Shown here: one piece after another, positions 48,601-60,400 of the stretch | How the letters are laid out: each line of letters starts with the position of its first letter | Position numbering within the stretch: the stretch's first letter is position 1 | Assembly: GCA_950295325.1 (NCBI GenBank) | Contig: OX485804.1 | Span: 23,560,001 to 23,624,000 of the forward strand | DNA from: Polytrichum commune | Taxonomy: Eukaryota; Streptophyta; Polytrichopsida; Polytrichales; Polytrichaceae | DNA: 64,000 bases | Direction: 5' to 3' | Notes under the pieces: generated by a model | Seen by the model: only the letters and a program-made list of their open reading frames with translations | Database searches by the model: none | Told to the model about the DNA's origin: nothing | Position numbers and translations under genes: made by a program

Positions 48601-49539
48601 TCATCTTTTGTGTAGGAGGATTGAACTAGCATATTGCATGGCATTAGTGTTTATTACTTTGAATGTGTGTTTAACAGTGGTTTCGGATAGTTTGAATGTT
48701 TGTTCGAGTTGTATCATTGATGGGGCATGTGTGGTGCCTCTGGCTCCAGCCGTAATGACCATCAGTGGTTCTACTTTCCAACCTTGTTGAGTGATGTCGT
48801 TAATTAGTGGTTGGTATTTCTGGATTTTATTGTTAATTGTATCTTGTGAAAATACGTCATTTGTGTATGTGAATTCGATAAACTGTACCGTGAGGTTGTC
48901 CGATGGGTGTGTTGGCGGAGTACTTTGGTGAGGAAGTTCTTTAATACATAGTAGGTCATGTTTGAATCTAGCGTTGCAGTGACATCTGTGTTGCCTACAT
49001 GTACATGGTAGGAGCCATGTGAGAACTGTATTCTCTTGTGGGTTGTTGTTAAAAGTCCCTGCATTCATGAGAATGTAACATCTTGATTTTTGTGACGATA
49101 GAATTAGTTTCCTTAGTTCCCATACTGCTTTGTTATGTCTTTTGGTTCTAAGGGCATGTATGTGGTGCTGAGTGCATTTTAATAATACATGTAGCCATGT
49201 GTCTGCATATGGGGAGTTGCATATTGGACATGTTATTGTTGGGAATCTTTCTATGCCAAAAAATAATTGTTTTCTAGCATTTCCCATGTATTGTCCAGTA
49301 CGGAATTTTAGTATGCTTGTTTTTTGTAAGTCTGTTATTGTTGGGGTAGACCAGAATTTGTTGGATATATCTTTATCTATGTCCGGGTTCATTGTCCATT
49401 TGTTAATGTTAGGGAATTGTTCCGCCATTATTTTTAGGTTGGTTTCACGATCGTATTTTGTGATGTATGTTTGGAGGCATCTGACAGGTCCTTTGTCGGG
49501 TCGCTTAGTTGGTCCAGGCCATGTGTCTTTTTGAAAGAA
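48601..49539 (-). pseudogene. Retrotransposon CCHC knuckle and restriction-like endonuclease
   Basis: Part of the 421-codon frame 49866-48601, the longest open frame in the window. 'CPICNSPYADTWLHVLLKC' is a Cx2Cx9Hx4C knuckle followed by 'LRTKRHNKAVWEL', like the CCHC-RHN block before the RLE of R2-type elements. Then comes 'SDNLTVQFIEFTYTND', comparable with the PD..(D/E) motif, 'INNKIQKYQPLINDITQQGW' and 'PLMVITAGARGTTHAP', which matches the K..KY helix and the 'G.RG' end of RLEs. The first Asp stands in 'SD' instead of the usual 'PD'. A Cys/His-rich 'CTCRQHRCHC' lies between knuckle and RLE. RLEs nick target DNA for target-primed reverse transcription. Confidence 0.7.
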
Positions 49540-50045
49540 GTATGGTGTGGTGTGTGCGAATTCATATGATTTGGTAGCAAAACTATCTCTCTTTTTGGCG
49601 CCGTTTTTTGCAAGTTCGTCGGCTTTCTCATTACCAGCGATGTTTATGTGTGCTTTGACTTTGTATATTGTGGTGGGTTGTGTGTGTGTTTTTAGCATTT
49701 CGACCATAGATGTTAATATGGTTTTGTCTGCATGGTTGTTCTGTTGGGTTGGGTGTTTTATTTGTGTGTTAAGTACATATAGACAATTGAGACAATCGGT
49801 GAATATGTGGGCTGGTTCATTTGCGTATTTGGTGGTGATTAGTCTGATTGTTTTATGTATGGCCATTAATTCAGCTCTGAAGCTTGTTTGTAATCCTGGT
49901 AATCTTTTGGAGATTTGTATTTCTTCTTTGGTTGGGTTGTAGATACCATAGCCAGCTTTCTCTTTTTTCTAGCGGCCGTTCTCAGCTTTTTTAGGTGGGA
50001 CAAACGATCCGTCTATGTAGTAGCTATATTGTGGTGGGAATTTAA
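49540..50045 (-). pseudogene. Retrotransposon RNase H domain
   Basis: All four acidic residues are in place: 'YSYYIDGSFVPP' (first Asp), 'TSFRAELMAIHKTI' (Glu), 'AHIFTDCLNCLYVL' (second Asp) and 'INIAGNEKADELAKNGA' (last Asp, with a 'KAH' loop before it). A TAG at about 49969 interrupts the frame between the first two motifs. RNase H removes the RNA strand from the cDNA hybrid. In plant LINEs it is frequent; its place after RT and before the knuckle/RLE is that of Dualen. Confidence 0.85.
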
Positions 50046-50289
50046 GTATGACATTAATTTCGTATTTTGGCAATGGTGGTATTTGTGTGATTGTCAGGTT
50101 GGTGTGGGGTGGGTAGAGTAGTTTATTCCATTTGGGGTGTTTATTTATTGTAGTGTCAGAGGCCGTGGGTGGAGCTTTTTGTAAGTGGTATTGTGTGATT
50201 TGTAAATTTTCAATTGTTGTTTTGATTGTGTCTATTTGGTTGGTTGTGCCAATGTTGTGGGCTTGGTAATGAGTGCATAGTATGTGTAT

Positions 50290-50859
50290 TGCTAATGGTT
50301 CGATTCATGGTTTTTTTGTAGCTTGGAGGTTTATTGGCTCATCATATGTAATGGTATCTGCGGCAAAGTTGGCTATAACATGTGTGTCTGGGAATGGACC
50401 GGTATGTGGTGTGTAGTTTTGGTACCAGTTGATGTCCGGAATGACTAATATTGTGATGGTATTTGGGTCGTTTTTGGCTGCTAATCGTGCCTAGAGTATT
50501 GCTTGTTGGGCCATTTCTTCATTCGGTGGGTGGGCGTAGCCGATTCCTTTCCATTTATATTGAAAGGCGGTTCCGAAGGATCCAAATATTTTGTCTCTTG
50601 CGAATGGGAAATAGAATTGTATAATGTGTGTAGAGCATGTTACTGGTGAAGAGAAGTATGAGTGTGAGACGTTGAATGTTTTTGTGAGAGAATCAATGAT
50701 GTTTTGCAGGAGGGTGTGTTGTAATCTTTGAAGTGAGTCATTTTTGGTGTTTTTATGTTTGTATCTTTGGTAGAGCCATATAACTTTTGTTTCAAATGGT
50801 TGTGTATGTGGTACTAGTCCGTGTGTGTTGTGGTTGGTGTTGTGGTATTGATACCATAA
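50290..50859 (-). pseudogene. Retrotransposon segment, possible N6-methyltransferase-like domain
   Basis: The same frame as RT and RNase H encodes 'FYFPFARDKIFGSFGTAFQY', then 'KWKGIGYAHPPNEEMAQQAI', then 'NTITILVIPDINWYQNYTP' and 'GPFPDTHVIANFAADTITYD'. A PP motif after a hydrophobic strand, followed by a helix, a second strand ending in IP(D/E) and a conserved Trp, is the layout of the (D/N)PP(Y/F) region of N6-adenine methyltransferases, including those found in some DIRS-like retroelements. The key motif is HPPN here, without the usual aromatic. TAG (about 50494) and TGA (about 50306) interrupt the frame. The domain call is inference from pattern only. Confidence 0.35.
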
Positions 50860-52005
50860 TCATTCTAGTCTAGTAGTTGGGATGGTAATGAGGTATTTAC
50901 CGGTATCATCATATAGATGGGTTAGTTCGCCTTGAGTTTGTATAGTGTTTTTTGTGGTGGCTATATCTTTTTCCGGATTACATTCTATTATTGAAATTTG
51001 AGTGTGTGGTAGTTGTGTGGATGGTGGTATGAATCTTGGGTCTCTACTTTGTTCAGGAGTGAAGTGTGTATTTATCAAGTTTTTGTACTGCGTATGTTGG
51101 TGTTTTGTGTAATATTCTTTTAATATTTTTATGTTGTGTTCAACTACTAGGGGTTGATTTAATGGGAATAATGTGCGTTGTGGCATCCATTTGTTATATG
51201 TTAGGTTGTTTTGTGATGACCATTGACATAGGTATGTATTGTAATTAACTGTTATTTTGTATTTATCTTTTGTTTTATTTTTTTTGTGGTTTAGTATGGT
51301 GTTTATAGGGTATCTTAGTGGGTTATTTATGATGTTGGAAGGTGGATTGGCCAATTGTATTTGTTGTGGTAAGGGTGTATTTAGGAGGTTTATTGGTATT
51401 CTGAGCGTTATTGTTTGGTTGTGTGTTATATATCTTGCTTTTAGAGTGCGTGATGGTGGGTGTATGTTGCATAGGTTTGGGCAGTCTTGATTGCAGTTTG
51501 GGTGGCAAAAAAGTTGTTCCGCGATATTCAATGCATTTTTTTCTAATTTTGTTGGAGTTTTGTAGTAGGTTTGAAAGTCTTTAGGTGCCATTAGATTTGT
51601 GCCATTTGGGAGAGTGATGTGTTTGATTTTGTGTATGTTGTGAATTAAGAGTTTATGTAGTAGTTTAAGGGATAGCTTAGGATTAAGATGTGGTAGGTCT
51701 ACTATGGTATTAGTTGTCCATTCGTGTTCTAGTTCTGATATATGTAGTTGGAAGTTTTTTTCTATGCTTTTGAGATGAGTTCCACCTTCTTTCTTCATGA
51801 GGAAAAATATTCGTGTAGTGGGTGATTTGGTACAATCGGTATGTGTGACTCTTGGTATATCTTCTGCACCGCCATACTTGGCGAGGATATGTTGTATGAG
51901 TCCCTTATAAATTATTCCTAGTTTGCCAGTGTCAATTAGTGCATTTATGAGTTGTTCACTAATGCATCTTAGGTAGGCATTCTTTAGTGAGAACGCTTCT
52001 AGACC
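50860..52005 (-). pseudogene. Retrotransposon middle region with cysteine cluster
   Basis: Continues from the RT thumb with 'FGLEAFSLKNAYLRCISEQL' and helical 'GLIQHILAKYGGAEDIPRVT'. Near the centre is 'CHPNCNQDCPNLC' (Cys spaced three apart, about 51501-51463), possibly a metal-binding knuckle. Further on 'QISIIECNPEKDI' precedes the stop TGA at 50860-50862, after which the same frame goes on. I know no named domain for most of this segment. Confidence 0.6.
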
Positions 52006-52010
52006 AAATA

Positions 52011-52986
52011 TGTCGCGCACCTCTCAATGAGGAGTGCCCGAAACACCATGGGCACAAGGGGGACCCCGGAGTGACACCCGGGACTTGTGGCGCCGTTGGT
52101 GAGAGGGCCCAAGTGATCCTAGTGTGGGTGAGGGCCCCGGGCGTTGGGAACGCCTCCCACCCACGAAGATTAGGAGGCACAAGGGTAAGGCCATGAGTTA
52201 TGCGTAGCTCATGGCGTGGTGATTCTAGAAAGCTCAAGAACACCTCAATCGGAGGTGTGAGCTAGGAGTTATGGCCATTTGAGTGGGGCACTGTCCCGGG
52301 ACAGCGCCCTGGTACAGCAGTGCCTGGGAGTGATTCCCGGGACTGCCAAGGTTCAAACAGGCATAACTTCCCCAAGACTTGCTCAAATGGGGCAAGTGAG
52401 GAGTCCATCGGCATCTACGTGAAGCGTAGATGATGATGGAGTGGTTGGTTGTTATGATCAGACATCATACAAGGAAGTTATGATGGTCTGAAGCTGCTGG
52501 GGGGGTTATAGGCCCAGCAGCTAAAGGAAAATGTCCACTTGGCCCCAACTCTTGGTAGAGAGACACGAGGTTGGTTGACGGTGGGGTAGGGGCCCCGCGT
52601 GAAGTCCTAGAGGCTTATATGGGTGAGGTGGTGTGGCCTCACCCACCCGAGGCCGAACGGCACGGCCTCCATGGGCATTGGCCCAATGTGAGGCCATAGT
52701 TGCCTAGTATGGTTCGGGTTGTTGTAGTGTTGCTCCGGCAATGCGATGATCAACATGAGATTGGACTTCCATGGATGGAAGTCCACATCTAAGGATTGGT
52801 TACCGATTAAGGGGGTGAGTCCCGAATGCAAAGTAGGAGGGTTGGTTCCCTCCTATGAACTATAAGGTCCGGGGTAGGAGGAGCTAACCATTAGCATGGC
52901 GGTATGCGAAGGGTTAGCGCTCGTAACCTTTGCTAGGAATGAAAATTGGCAAGATGGTCAAGGGGGGGCTAGCAAGGGTTGCGACA
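52011..52986. mobile_element. Solo LTR of an LTR retrotransposon, 976 bp
   Basis: Begins TGTCGC and ends GCGACA, the TG..CA rule with a 6-bp terminal inverted repeat. It is flanked by an exact 5-bp duplication AAATA (52006-52010, 52987-52991). It is clearly richer in GC than the host element. When it and one AAATA are left out, the retrotransposon frame reads through 'LPHNLFGLEAFSLKN' without a break, which proves the boundaries. No internal coding region remains, so it arose by recombination between two LTRs. Orientation is unsure; a TATA-like 'cttatat' at 52613-52619 favours plus. Frames of 60-90 codons in it are chance. Confidence 0.92.
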
Positions 52987-53445
52987 AAATAAGTTGTGAG
53001 GGAGTTGGGTTATGATGTTTGCTGTGCATTTCGGAAGGCTGCAGATTATTTTTTGGATTCCTATAATCTTTTTGTCTAGTTTATTAATTGTTGGCAAAGA
53101 GTATGGGACTGCATAAAAGCTGTAGGCTATGCCTGCTTTGATCACGGTATTCACCATGTTAATTTTTTGCTTAATTGTCGCTGGGCAGTTTGATAGTTGT
53201 TTACATTGGTTGGTTATTTTGGTTGTAGTGATGTGTGTTTGGAGTTTCCATTTTAGTGAGGGTACTAATTGTATGCCTAGATACACATATGGTTCGTTTT
53301 GGTGTAGTACCGGGAGTGGTTGATTTTTGTAGTTAATGTTTTGGGCTTGGATTTTGGCTTTAAATATGTCCGGTTTGGTTTTTGATTTGTTTGGGCATCC
53401 AGTGATGGCACATTTTGATACTCCTAGGTCCATTCCAGCCCATTC
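52987..53445 (-). pseudogene. Retrotransposon RT thumb region up to the solo LTR
   Basis: Same frame as the RT, after the stop: 'MDLGVSKCAITGCPNKSK', 'YVYLGIQLVPSLKWK', 'INMVNTVIKAGIAYSFYAVP' and 'CTANIITQLPHNLF', then the LTR insertion. These are the thumb motifs that follow YxDD in I/Jockey-type elements ('YLG' and the 'KC' turn). Confidence 0.8.
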
Positions 53446-55330
53446 TCAGTATTTGTCAAGTTTATTTAGTTGGACTTGTATTGATTGGAGGTTGTTTGTG
53501 ATAGCTGCTAAGTCGTCTGCGTATGCTACCGAGTTAATTGTTAGCTGAGATGTGCCAAATGTGTATCCATTCTTCCCTCTTTGTAGCCAACGTAACAATG
53601 ATTCTAGGAATATTAGGAAGATGTATGGGCTAAGTGTGTTTCCTTGTATAGTTCCTCTTTGTATGATAATTGGTTCTGTTTTACCGAAGTGTTCACCTGT
53701 GAATATTGTACTAGAGTGTGAGTAAATATTACCTATTAGAGTTACATAGTCTATTGGGTATCCTAGGTCTTTTATTATGGCTAGCAATCTTGTATGGTCA
53801 AGAGATCCGAATGCGTTTTTAAAATCAATGTATAATAAGTAGATATCTTGATTTGTGAATTTGGCATCTTCGAGCGCTGCTATGAGAAGCTGGAGTTGTC
53901 TAGACGTGTTTCTTTTTGCTCTAAATCCTTCTTGATTGTCATGTGACATTTGATGTTTTTCTCCGTATGCCGAGAGTATGAGTATTAAGGTACTGGTAAA
54001 AAGTTTGTATATTGTGTTTGTAAGTGCGATTGGTCTATGGTTTGGTAGTTGTGAGGGATCTCCTTTCTTGTAGAGGAGTATGGTTAGACTTGTTTTCCAT
54101 GATGTTGGGATTTGCTTTTGTTTATAGCAGTGGTTGAAGAACTGAAAGAAGAGTTTGTGGAAACTTTCGGGCATATTTTTTAGTATTACGTTGGGGATTT
54201 TATCTGGTCTAGGTGTCTTATTATTTGCTAAGTTTTTTAGGCAGATGTCATATGTTTCTTTATCAAAATAATTATGTAGTGGGATTTGTGGGTTCTCTCT
54301 TTTGTCTATAGTGTATCCTTCTAAATCATGCCATGGGTATTGTCTAACACCGCAAGTGCATTTTGGTGTGTATTCCGGTTGGTGATGGCATGTTGGTACT
54401 GTGGGTCTGTTGCTGATAGATTGTTATCTATGGATTTCGTTGGCTATATCTATAGGGCTTGTGAGTATGTTATTATATCCATCTATTATGCAGTCTAAAG
54501 GGGACGTTTCTTGATTTTTAAAGACTCTTTTATTAATTTTCTTTGGGGTTTTTTTATATAATTGTCTATATTTGGATATGGCTTTTCTGATACAATCTTG
54601 AGTATATTTTGTAGTGATTTTGCGGGCTTGTTTGTTTGTGGTTTTTGCTATGTTGGCTATTGCAATGATCCATTCTTGTTGATTAGGTTTTTGATCTGGG
54701 AGGGGCGGGATATTAACATGGCTATGGTTTTTTAATTCTTCTATTATGGGGTGTGTTTGCCAGTTTGGGGAGTTTCTAGTGATGTAGATTGTTTTTTTTA
54801 TTAAATGGTAGGTGTAGAGGTGGTTTGTCCACTTCTTCTGGAGTTTTCTTGGTAAGAAACCTCCTTGTTGCGATGTGCGATTTGTGAGTATTGGGAGGGG
54901 TGGTGCACTACAAGTTTCTTGGATTTTGTCAGAGATATTTTTTATTAGATGGTCTAGTGCTATACATGATGTTTGCCATTGGTTGTGTGTTAGTTGGTCT
55001 TTTATTAGTGTGTTGGTGAGTTCGTTTATTTGGAGTGCGTTTATTTGGAGTGCGTTTTCTTCAAAGAACTCCGTTTTAAATTTTTCAATATTTGTATTTG
55101 GAATGGGGTTTAGTATTCGAGGTGTGTTGTCTGTTATTGGGGGTATGCACCGGGCTATTAAGGTGTTAGGTGGTATGTGTAGTGTTACTGGGGAGCGATC
55201 TGGGTATAGTTTTGACCTCTTTGTCTGGAGTATAGGCTGTTTGTGGGGACGTATGTAAGTTGCAGGTTATTTGTGAATGCGCGCCATTCTATATCTTCTA
55301 TTAGGGGCGGTGTGGTGTTGTATTCGTGTT
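53446..55330 (-). pseudogene. Retrotransposon APE end, linker and reverse transcriptase palm
   Basis: After the MULE scar the frame continues with 'EYNTTPPLIEDIEWRAFTNN' and 'LTYVPTNSLYSRQ'. The expected SDH motif appears as 'YPDRSPVTLHI', with catalytic His replaced by Arg and a frame change just before it. The linker contains a Cys/His group 'TCHHQPEYTPKCTC' near 54390-54350 and a stop (TAA, about 54423). RT proper: 'TPRPDKIPN', 'WKTSLTILLYKKGDPSQLPN' with 'HRPIAL', motif A 'YIDFKNAFGSLDH', motif B 'GTIQGNTLSPYIF' and motif C 'YADDLA' (53523-53506). All catalytic Asp are present. TGA at 53446-53448 interrupts 'LDKY-EWAG', probably an old TGG. Confidence 0.85.
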
Positions 55331-55339
55331 GGTGCCCGA

Positions 55340-55590
55340 CCTCGGCACTAACAGCAGTCCAGCTTGACTGCTGCCGGGCTGCCCAGACCCCTTAAAAAAC
55401 TCCGTTTCCCTCCCCAATGTCCCCACCCACCACTTTTACCAGCGACTGCTAGTAGATTGTAGCTCGGAACTTAGTAACTCCTAGAACTTCGGGAATTTCG
55501 GGAACGCCGCAGGGTTCAGAGCTGCGGCCAGACAGTTCTGAATTTCTGTCTGGCTAAACAGAAGCATCCGGACACTTTTAATGGCAGGTT
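55340..55590 (+). repeat. MULE left terminal inverted repeat
   Basis: 251 bp, inverted partner at 61295-61554. GC-rich first 40 bp, then 'ctccgtttccctccccaatg', 'cacttttaccagcgactgct' and 'cagacagttctgaatttctg'. Confidence 0.93.
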
Positions 55591-56248
55591 TTGGATATTT
55601 TGCACCTCACATAAGAGAGGTATATTTGGTGGGTGAAGACCTTAGGGTTTATTTTTCACCATTCTCTCTTGACTGTTGTGTTCTCTCCATAGAGGTGTGG
55701 TCTCTAGTCCTTGTTGTTGTCTTCATGGTGCAATCTAGTGTGCATGTCTAGTGTCTCATTGTGTACATGGAGTGGATGATGGGAGAGACATTGATTGTTG
55801 TGTTGTCATATGGTTGGGTGTTTTAGGGGTGATTGAGGCATTCTACTTGGAACATTCACCAACTACCACACCAAGTAAGTCATCTTTTAAGAGCATTGTG
55901 GATTATTCATATGATTTTGAACTAGTCTAGTATTCTTTGATGTGAATGTAGTAATTGAAGCTCTATGAATTTGTTGCACAATGGTCTTTGAAGTGAATGA
56001 AGTGATTTCAAATTTGCATGTGTGCATTGTCAATTTGAAGCTTGCCTATGTGCCTTGTCATTTGAGCTAGTACATGGTGTTAAGAAATGAATATCACATT
56101 ATTGAAATCCTAGTACAATGTAGTGTGAAGCATAGTAAATCTATAGTAGTTGTGGTGTGATGGAAGAGATTCGATATTTTTGAACCACTTGAATTACTCT
56201 TGTATTTCAATATTTTTTTTTGTTAATATTGTTATGTGGATTGAAGTT

Positions 56249-57023
56249 ATGGCCCCTCGTAAGAGCAAGAAAACTTTCCAGCACATTGAGCCTGAGAAGA
56301 TTGCAAGGAAGGCCAATTATGCACGTGAGGCCAAGTCTTGTGCAAAAACCAAGGCTTTCAAGAGATTGTCCGAGAGTGTAGATGTGAAACTCAAAAGGGA
56401 ACAATCCAAGTTTGGAGAAGCAATTCCCTTGAGGGAAGGGGTTGAAAAAGACACACTAGTGAAGGCTTTGAAGATGTCTTGTATGCCTTTCCTTGAGGGA
56501 GTTTGATTGGAGCACAAGTCGTTTGTTTCTCCTCTTATCACTCATCCTCATAGCTAGATTACTAAGTTGATGCTTCAAAGTTTTGATGACTATGAAGAAC
56601 TTGCAGAAAGTAATCATGAGCGTGAAGTGATTCTAGAAGCTCGTGCATTGTTTGAAGGTATAAAGTGTATTGTATTTATATCTACCCTTGAAAATCTTCC
56701 CACCAATTGCATACACAAGTGAATGTCTTTGTGTAGTGGATTTGGTAGATATTTTTTCTGAATTTTTTCTCTTGGCTTGATCAGAGGAGGATTGGGAAGC
56801 AAACAAAGATGCTCGTGCAGAAGAACTTGCGCTTTTATTGGAATTCAACGAATTCCTTTATATACAAGAATTGTTTGAGCATGGAGAAGAATGGAAGGCA
56901 AAGCTTCTTGAGAGGAAGATGGGAAAGTGGGAGGTAATGTATATCCATAATTCCTGCAAGTGTCGTGAGCGCAACGCTGAAAGACTCTTGAGAGAAGCTG
57001 AGATGCCTCATACAGATACATGA
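56249..57023 (+). pseudogene. MULE accessory gene, charged coiled-coil-like protein
   Basis: ATG at 56249 opens 'MAPRKSKKTFQHIEPEKIAR', followed by Lys/Arg/Glu-rich helical sequence ('AFKRLSESVDVKLKREQSKF', 'EKDTLVKALKMS'). In-frame stops interrupt it at about 56503 (TGA) and 56555 (TAG), after which the same frame goes on ('MLQSFDDYEELAESNHE', 'VILEARALFEG'). A plausible intron 56659-56788 (GT at 56659, 'tgatcag' acceptor) joins to 'EEDWEANKDARAEELALLLE' and 'HNSCKCRERNAERLL', ending at TGA 57021-57023. It is convergent to the transposase gene, as mudrB is to mudrA in maize MuDR, but I see no sequence likeness to mudrB. Function unknown. Confidence 0.5.
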
Positions 57024-57412
57024 CGTGTGCGAAAGACCACGACCAAGTCTGCCTCTAACAAGAGGCAAAAGAAGAATTGAAGACTACCTTGGAATTGAAG
57101 ATTGTAGTTGAGGATGAATGTTGGAATTGGAGTGTGCATGTGTATGATATGTATTGAACTCTTTATATTTATATGTGATGTTTTATTGATTGCATTATCT
57201 CTTGTGTGTTGGTGGAGTCTAGATCAGATATTACTTGGACTCATGACAAGACTTTGAATTCCTTGTCGTAAATTCCTCCACATGGGAAGAAATTGTTGAA
57301 TCTATAGACAGTTCAAATAAGTGTCTACATATATATTTGAGAATGCATCTTCTATAATACACATGTATACATAAGAGAAATGTACAAATGATGATAAAAC
57401 CTTCAAAACTTT

Positions 57413-60400
57413 CTATTTCAACTTTAAAATGACATGATAATTTTTGCAAGTAGCACTTGTCTCTCTACTCTCGATCCTAGTAAGAGTAAAACAAATTTCA
57501 CATGTTACCCTTGGGATACTAGAAAATACAACTCTATTTTGTTTTGGTCTACTTAATAGCACATGTATGGGCCTTGTTGGTTTTAGACGTGGTTGGGAGG
57601 ATTGAGGCTCCTTCTGGATTTGTGATTCAGGTTGTTTTCCATGGCCCATACGAGTTCGCCTAACATTCTCTTGAATGGAATAAATAGATCCTCTTGAAGG
57701 CAAACTTATGGTAGAAGATCTGTCAAAGATATATGGTTCATTGAGTGATATTATGCATATTTTCATTATCTTCAACTTGTGCTCCAGTTCATCAACACTC
57801 ATAGTTTCTAATTTAATCTTCATGGAGTTAAGTTTCTTCACCAACTCCTTCATACCTTACAAGAATAGTTGTTTTTGTTCATCACATGGTGTTGATGGAG
57901 ATACATCTTCATGAGTATATTGAGGAATAGGTTCTCCCTCAAAATCCGTTGTAGTGAATTCCACATCACTGTTAGTGGTAGGCAAATGTTCACCAAAATT
58001 GGCATTGATATGCCCAACATCTTCACCAACGTTTACTTCGGAACTTGGTTCTTTGTCATCATTCATATGGATGTGGAGATAGTGAGTCTTCAAGATCATC
58101 TTCAATCTAACAAGATGTTTGCATGAAGATGATTTTGAAGGGCATCCACAAAAACATGTTGTTAAAGACACATAATACGAAAGGCCTTCTATATTTTCAC
58201 TTGTCATGCGGAAGAAACCATGAGCCTCGTCCACCACTTCCAAGATGTTATGAGGATTTACCTCGTACAAGCGAAAGATTCTTTCTCCTCCAGCAAGTCG
58301 CCTTCTGTGTGATTTGTCATTAGTCCTTGTTGCATATCTCCCTGAATCATCTACACAACAAGCAAACCCATAGTATAGCCGGAGTATTAATACAACTTCT
58401 TAGCAATGGTAGATACAATATATCACAAATAAATTCATTTATAGTATAGATTATGACTCACTTAAAGCTTGTTGTTGTTTGAAGTGGTCAATTAATGTTG
58501 CTCCACCAACACGAGTTCCATCTGCATCATTTCCAATAATTGCCACCACAAGATCTCGTAACTTACAATTTACTTTGGCGCCCAATAGGCTATACTTAAT
58601 TCATTCCCAATGGCGCTCCACATGGTTAGTTGTATCCATACCTCCATAACGAAAGAGTCTCCCCCAAGTAGGCCACATACTCCTCCATGACACCCCATGA
58701 TTGGCCCATCCAGATTGAATATAAATCACTACACCTTATATATCCTTGAACTCATCATAAAACCTCTCTAACTCATAGTCGAAGGTAATTTCACTTGAGC
58801 AATGCATTAGAATATACAAAAATTTCCACATTTTTTTAGGTGAAGGGGTACACGAGTAAGGAGGTTTTCACTCCATGCCTTCATGACATGGAATCTACAA
58901 AAAAGAAATTTTCCTGCAATTTGTTCAGTGCCTACAAGTTCATCTCTCCAACAATATTTGTCTTCATCAACCACTTTTTAGATTGCAAGCAGTGAAGTCT
59001 TGTGTTTGTCTATAACAATACATGTTGGCCTGACGTTGCCAATAGCCTCAAACACAACTTTCAAACATAATTCCAGTGTTATTCCTTCTTGTCTGCTACC
59101 AGTGTCTTTGGAGCACAACATATAGAAAATAGGCATGCCTCTACCACATTGGTTGGATACAATACCAACATACAAAGGCAAATCGTATTGATTTGTTTTA
59201 AAAGTTGAATCAATGGCCCAAGACCTTCCAAAGGAGAAACGAATTACATTTTTACGCATAAAATCATCATGTAAGACAAGTACAAAAGGGCGCTTTGTGG
59301 GGTCTTCATTATTGGGATCGTAGTCTTGGTAAAACAAGACTTTCCCAATGTCTCGTAATCTCATGGCTTCTACACAAGTTGCATCCCAGTCATATTTTCG
59401 TAGAGAATCTACAAAACCAAAATTGAGTTCAATAAATGATAGTATAGACAATAATGCAATATTGATATTAATCTTAATTCTTAAAGTTTATAATCAGATG
59501 CAAAACAATTCTTACCATTCAGTCTCATGGTTTATGAAAGTTGTTCCACTTCTTTGGGGATGAGTACAAATCGATATATAGAGCGCTCCAAATCATTCAC
59601 CAGTGCCTTTGTCTTGTCCTCATCCTTTAGAGATGCAAGAGCCACTGCGGAGGTGCCTACTAGCCTCTTCAAATCCTCCATTGCCCTTTTCACCACCATG
59701 GGATGAACTGGTAGAAAATACTTGTCATTATTGGATCTTGTATCATGTCCTATGTGAACATTATGAACCAATATAGTAGCTTCCAGTGTGGATTCTCCAT
59801 CTTTTTTCTTTCCACATGACAATGGAACTATAGTTTTGATGAGAAATTCACATCCACGCAATCTAGAGATTCTTTCTCTTCTAGCACTTGTTGAGCATTG
59901 GGCATCTTTTTTTCCAGAATGATTTATTTTCCTTCGCTTCTGTCCACCCCTATGACACTTGAAGTATGTGACTTGATTGGATCCCACAACTGCCTTTGTT
60001 CTTGTTGCACGCACAACAATGTGTACTTTGTTTATATCATCAAGTTTGGACTCAACCTCATCGATATGACAAACATGTTTCTTATGCCACACTTGCATTT
60101 TGCGTTTGGTTCCATGGGATGAACATGAATTATAAGATTCAATACATTGTTTCATAAAATTGATATCAAGACCTCCATTCATGGTAGAAGTACTCCATGA
60201 CTCTCTAATGGCCTCAATGGTCCTTGTGAGGGACAAATGTTGTCCATTAGATACATGAATTTTCCAAAATATCGTACTCCACTCTTCAATCCATGGAACT
60301 TGGCGTGATGGGTTATCTTTCTTGTGAAGTAAACCCGTTTCATTTTCAAAGGGTGCACATACATATATCTTTTGGAGGTTCGTCCATCTCTTACATATGC

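Noticed and set aside
49172..49942. 120- and 131-codon plus-strand frames rich in hydrophobic residues
   Set aside because: They are shadows of the retrotransposon RNase H/knuckle frame on the other strand.
52011..52986. TIR DNA transposon as explanation for the GC-rich insert
   Set aside because: The 6-bp inverted ends with TG..CA and a 5-bp duplication fit an LTR far better, and there is no longer TIR.
54875..55258. 127-codon plus-strand frame with Trp/Ser/Phe-rich sequence
   Set aside because: Antisense of the retrotransposon linker; it contains a local 15-bp duplication (about 55019-55050) but no motif.
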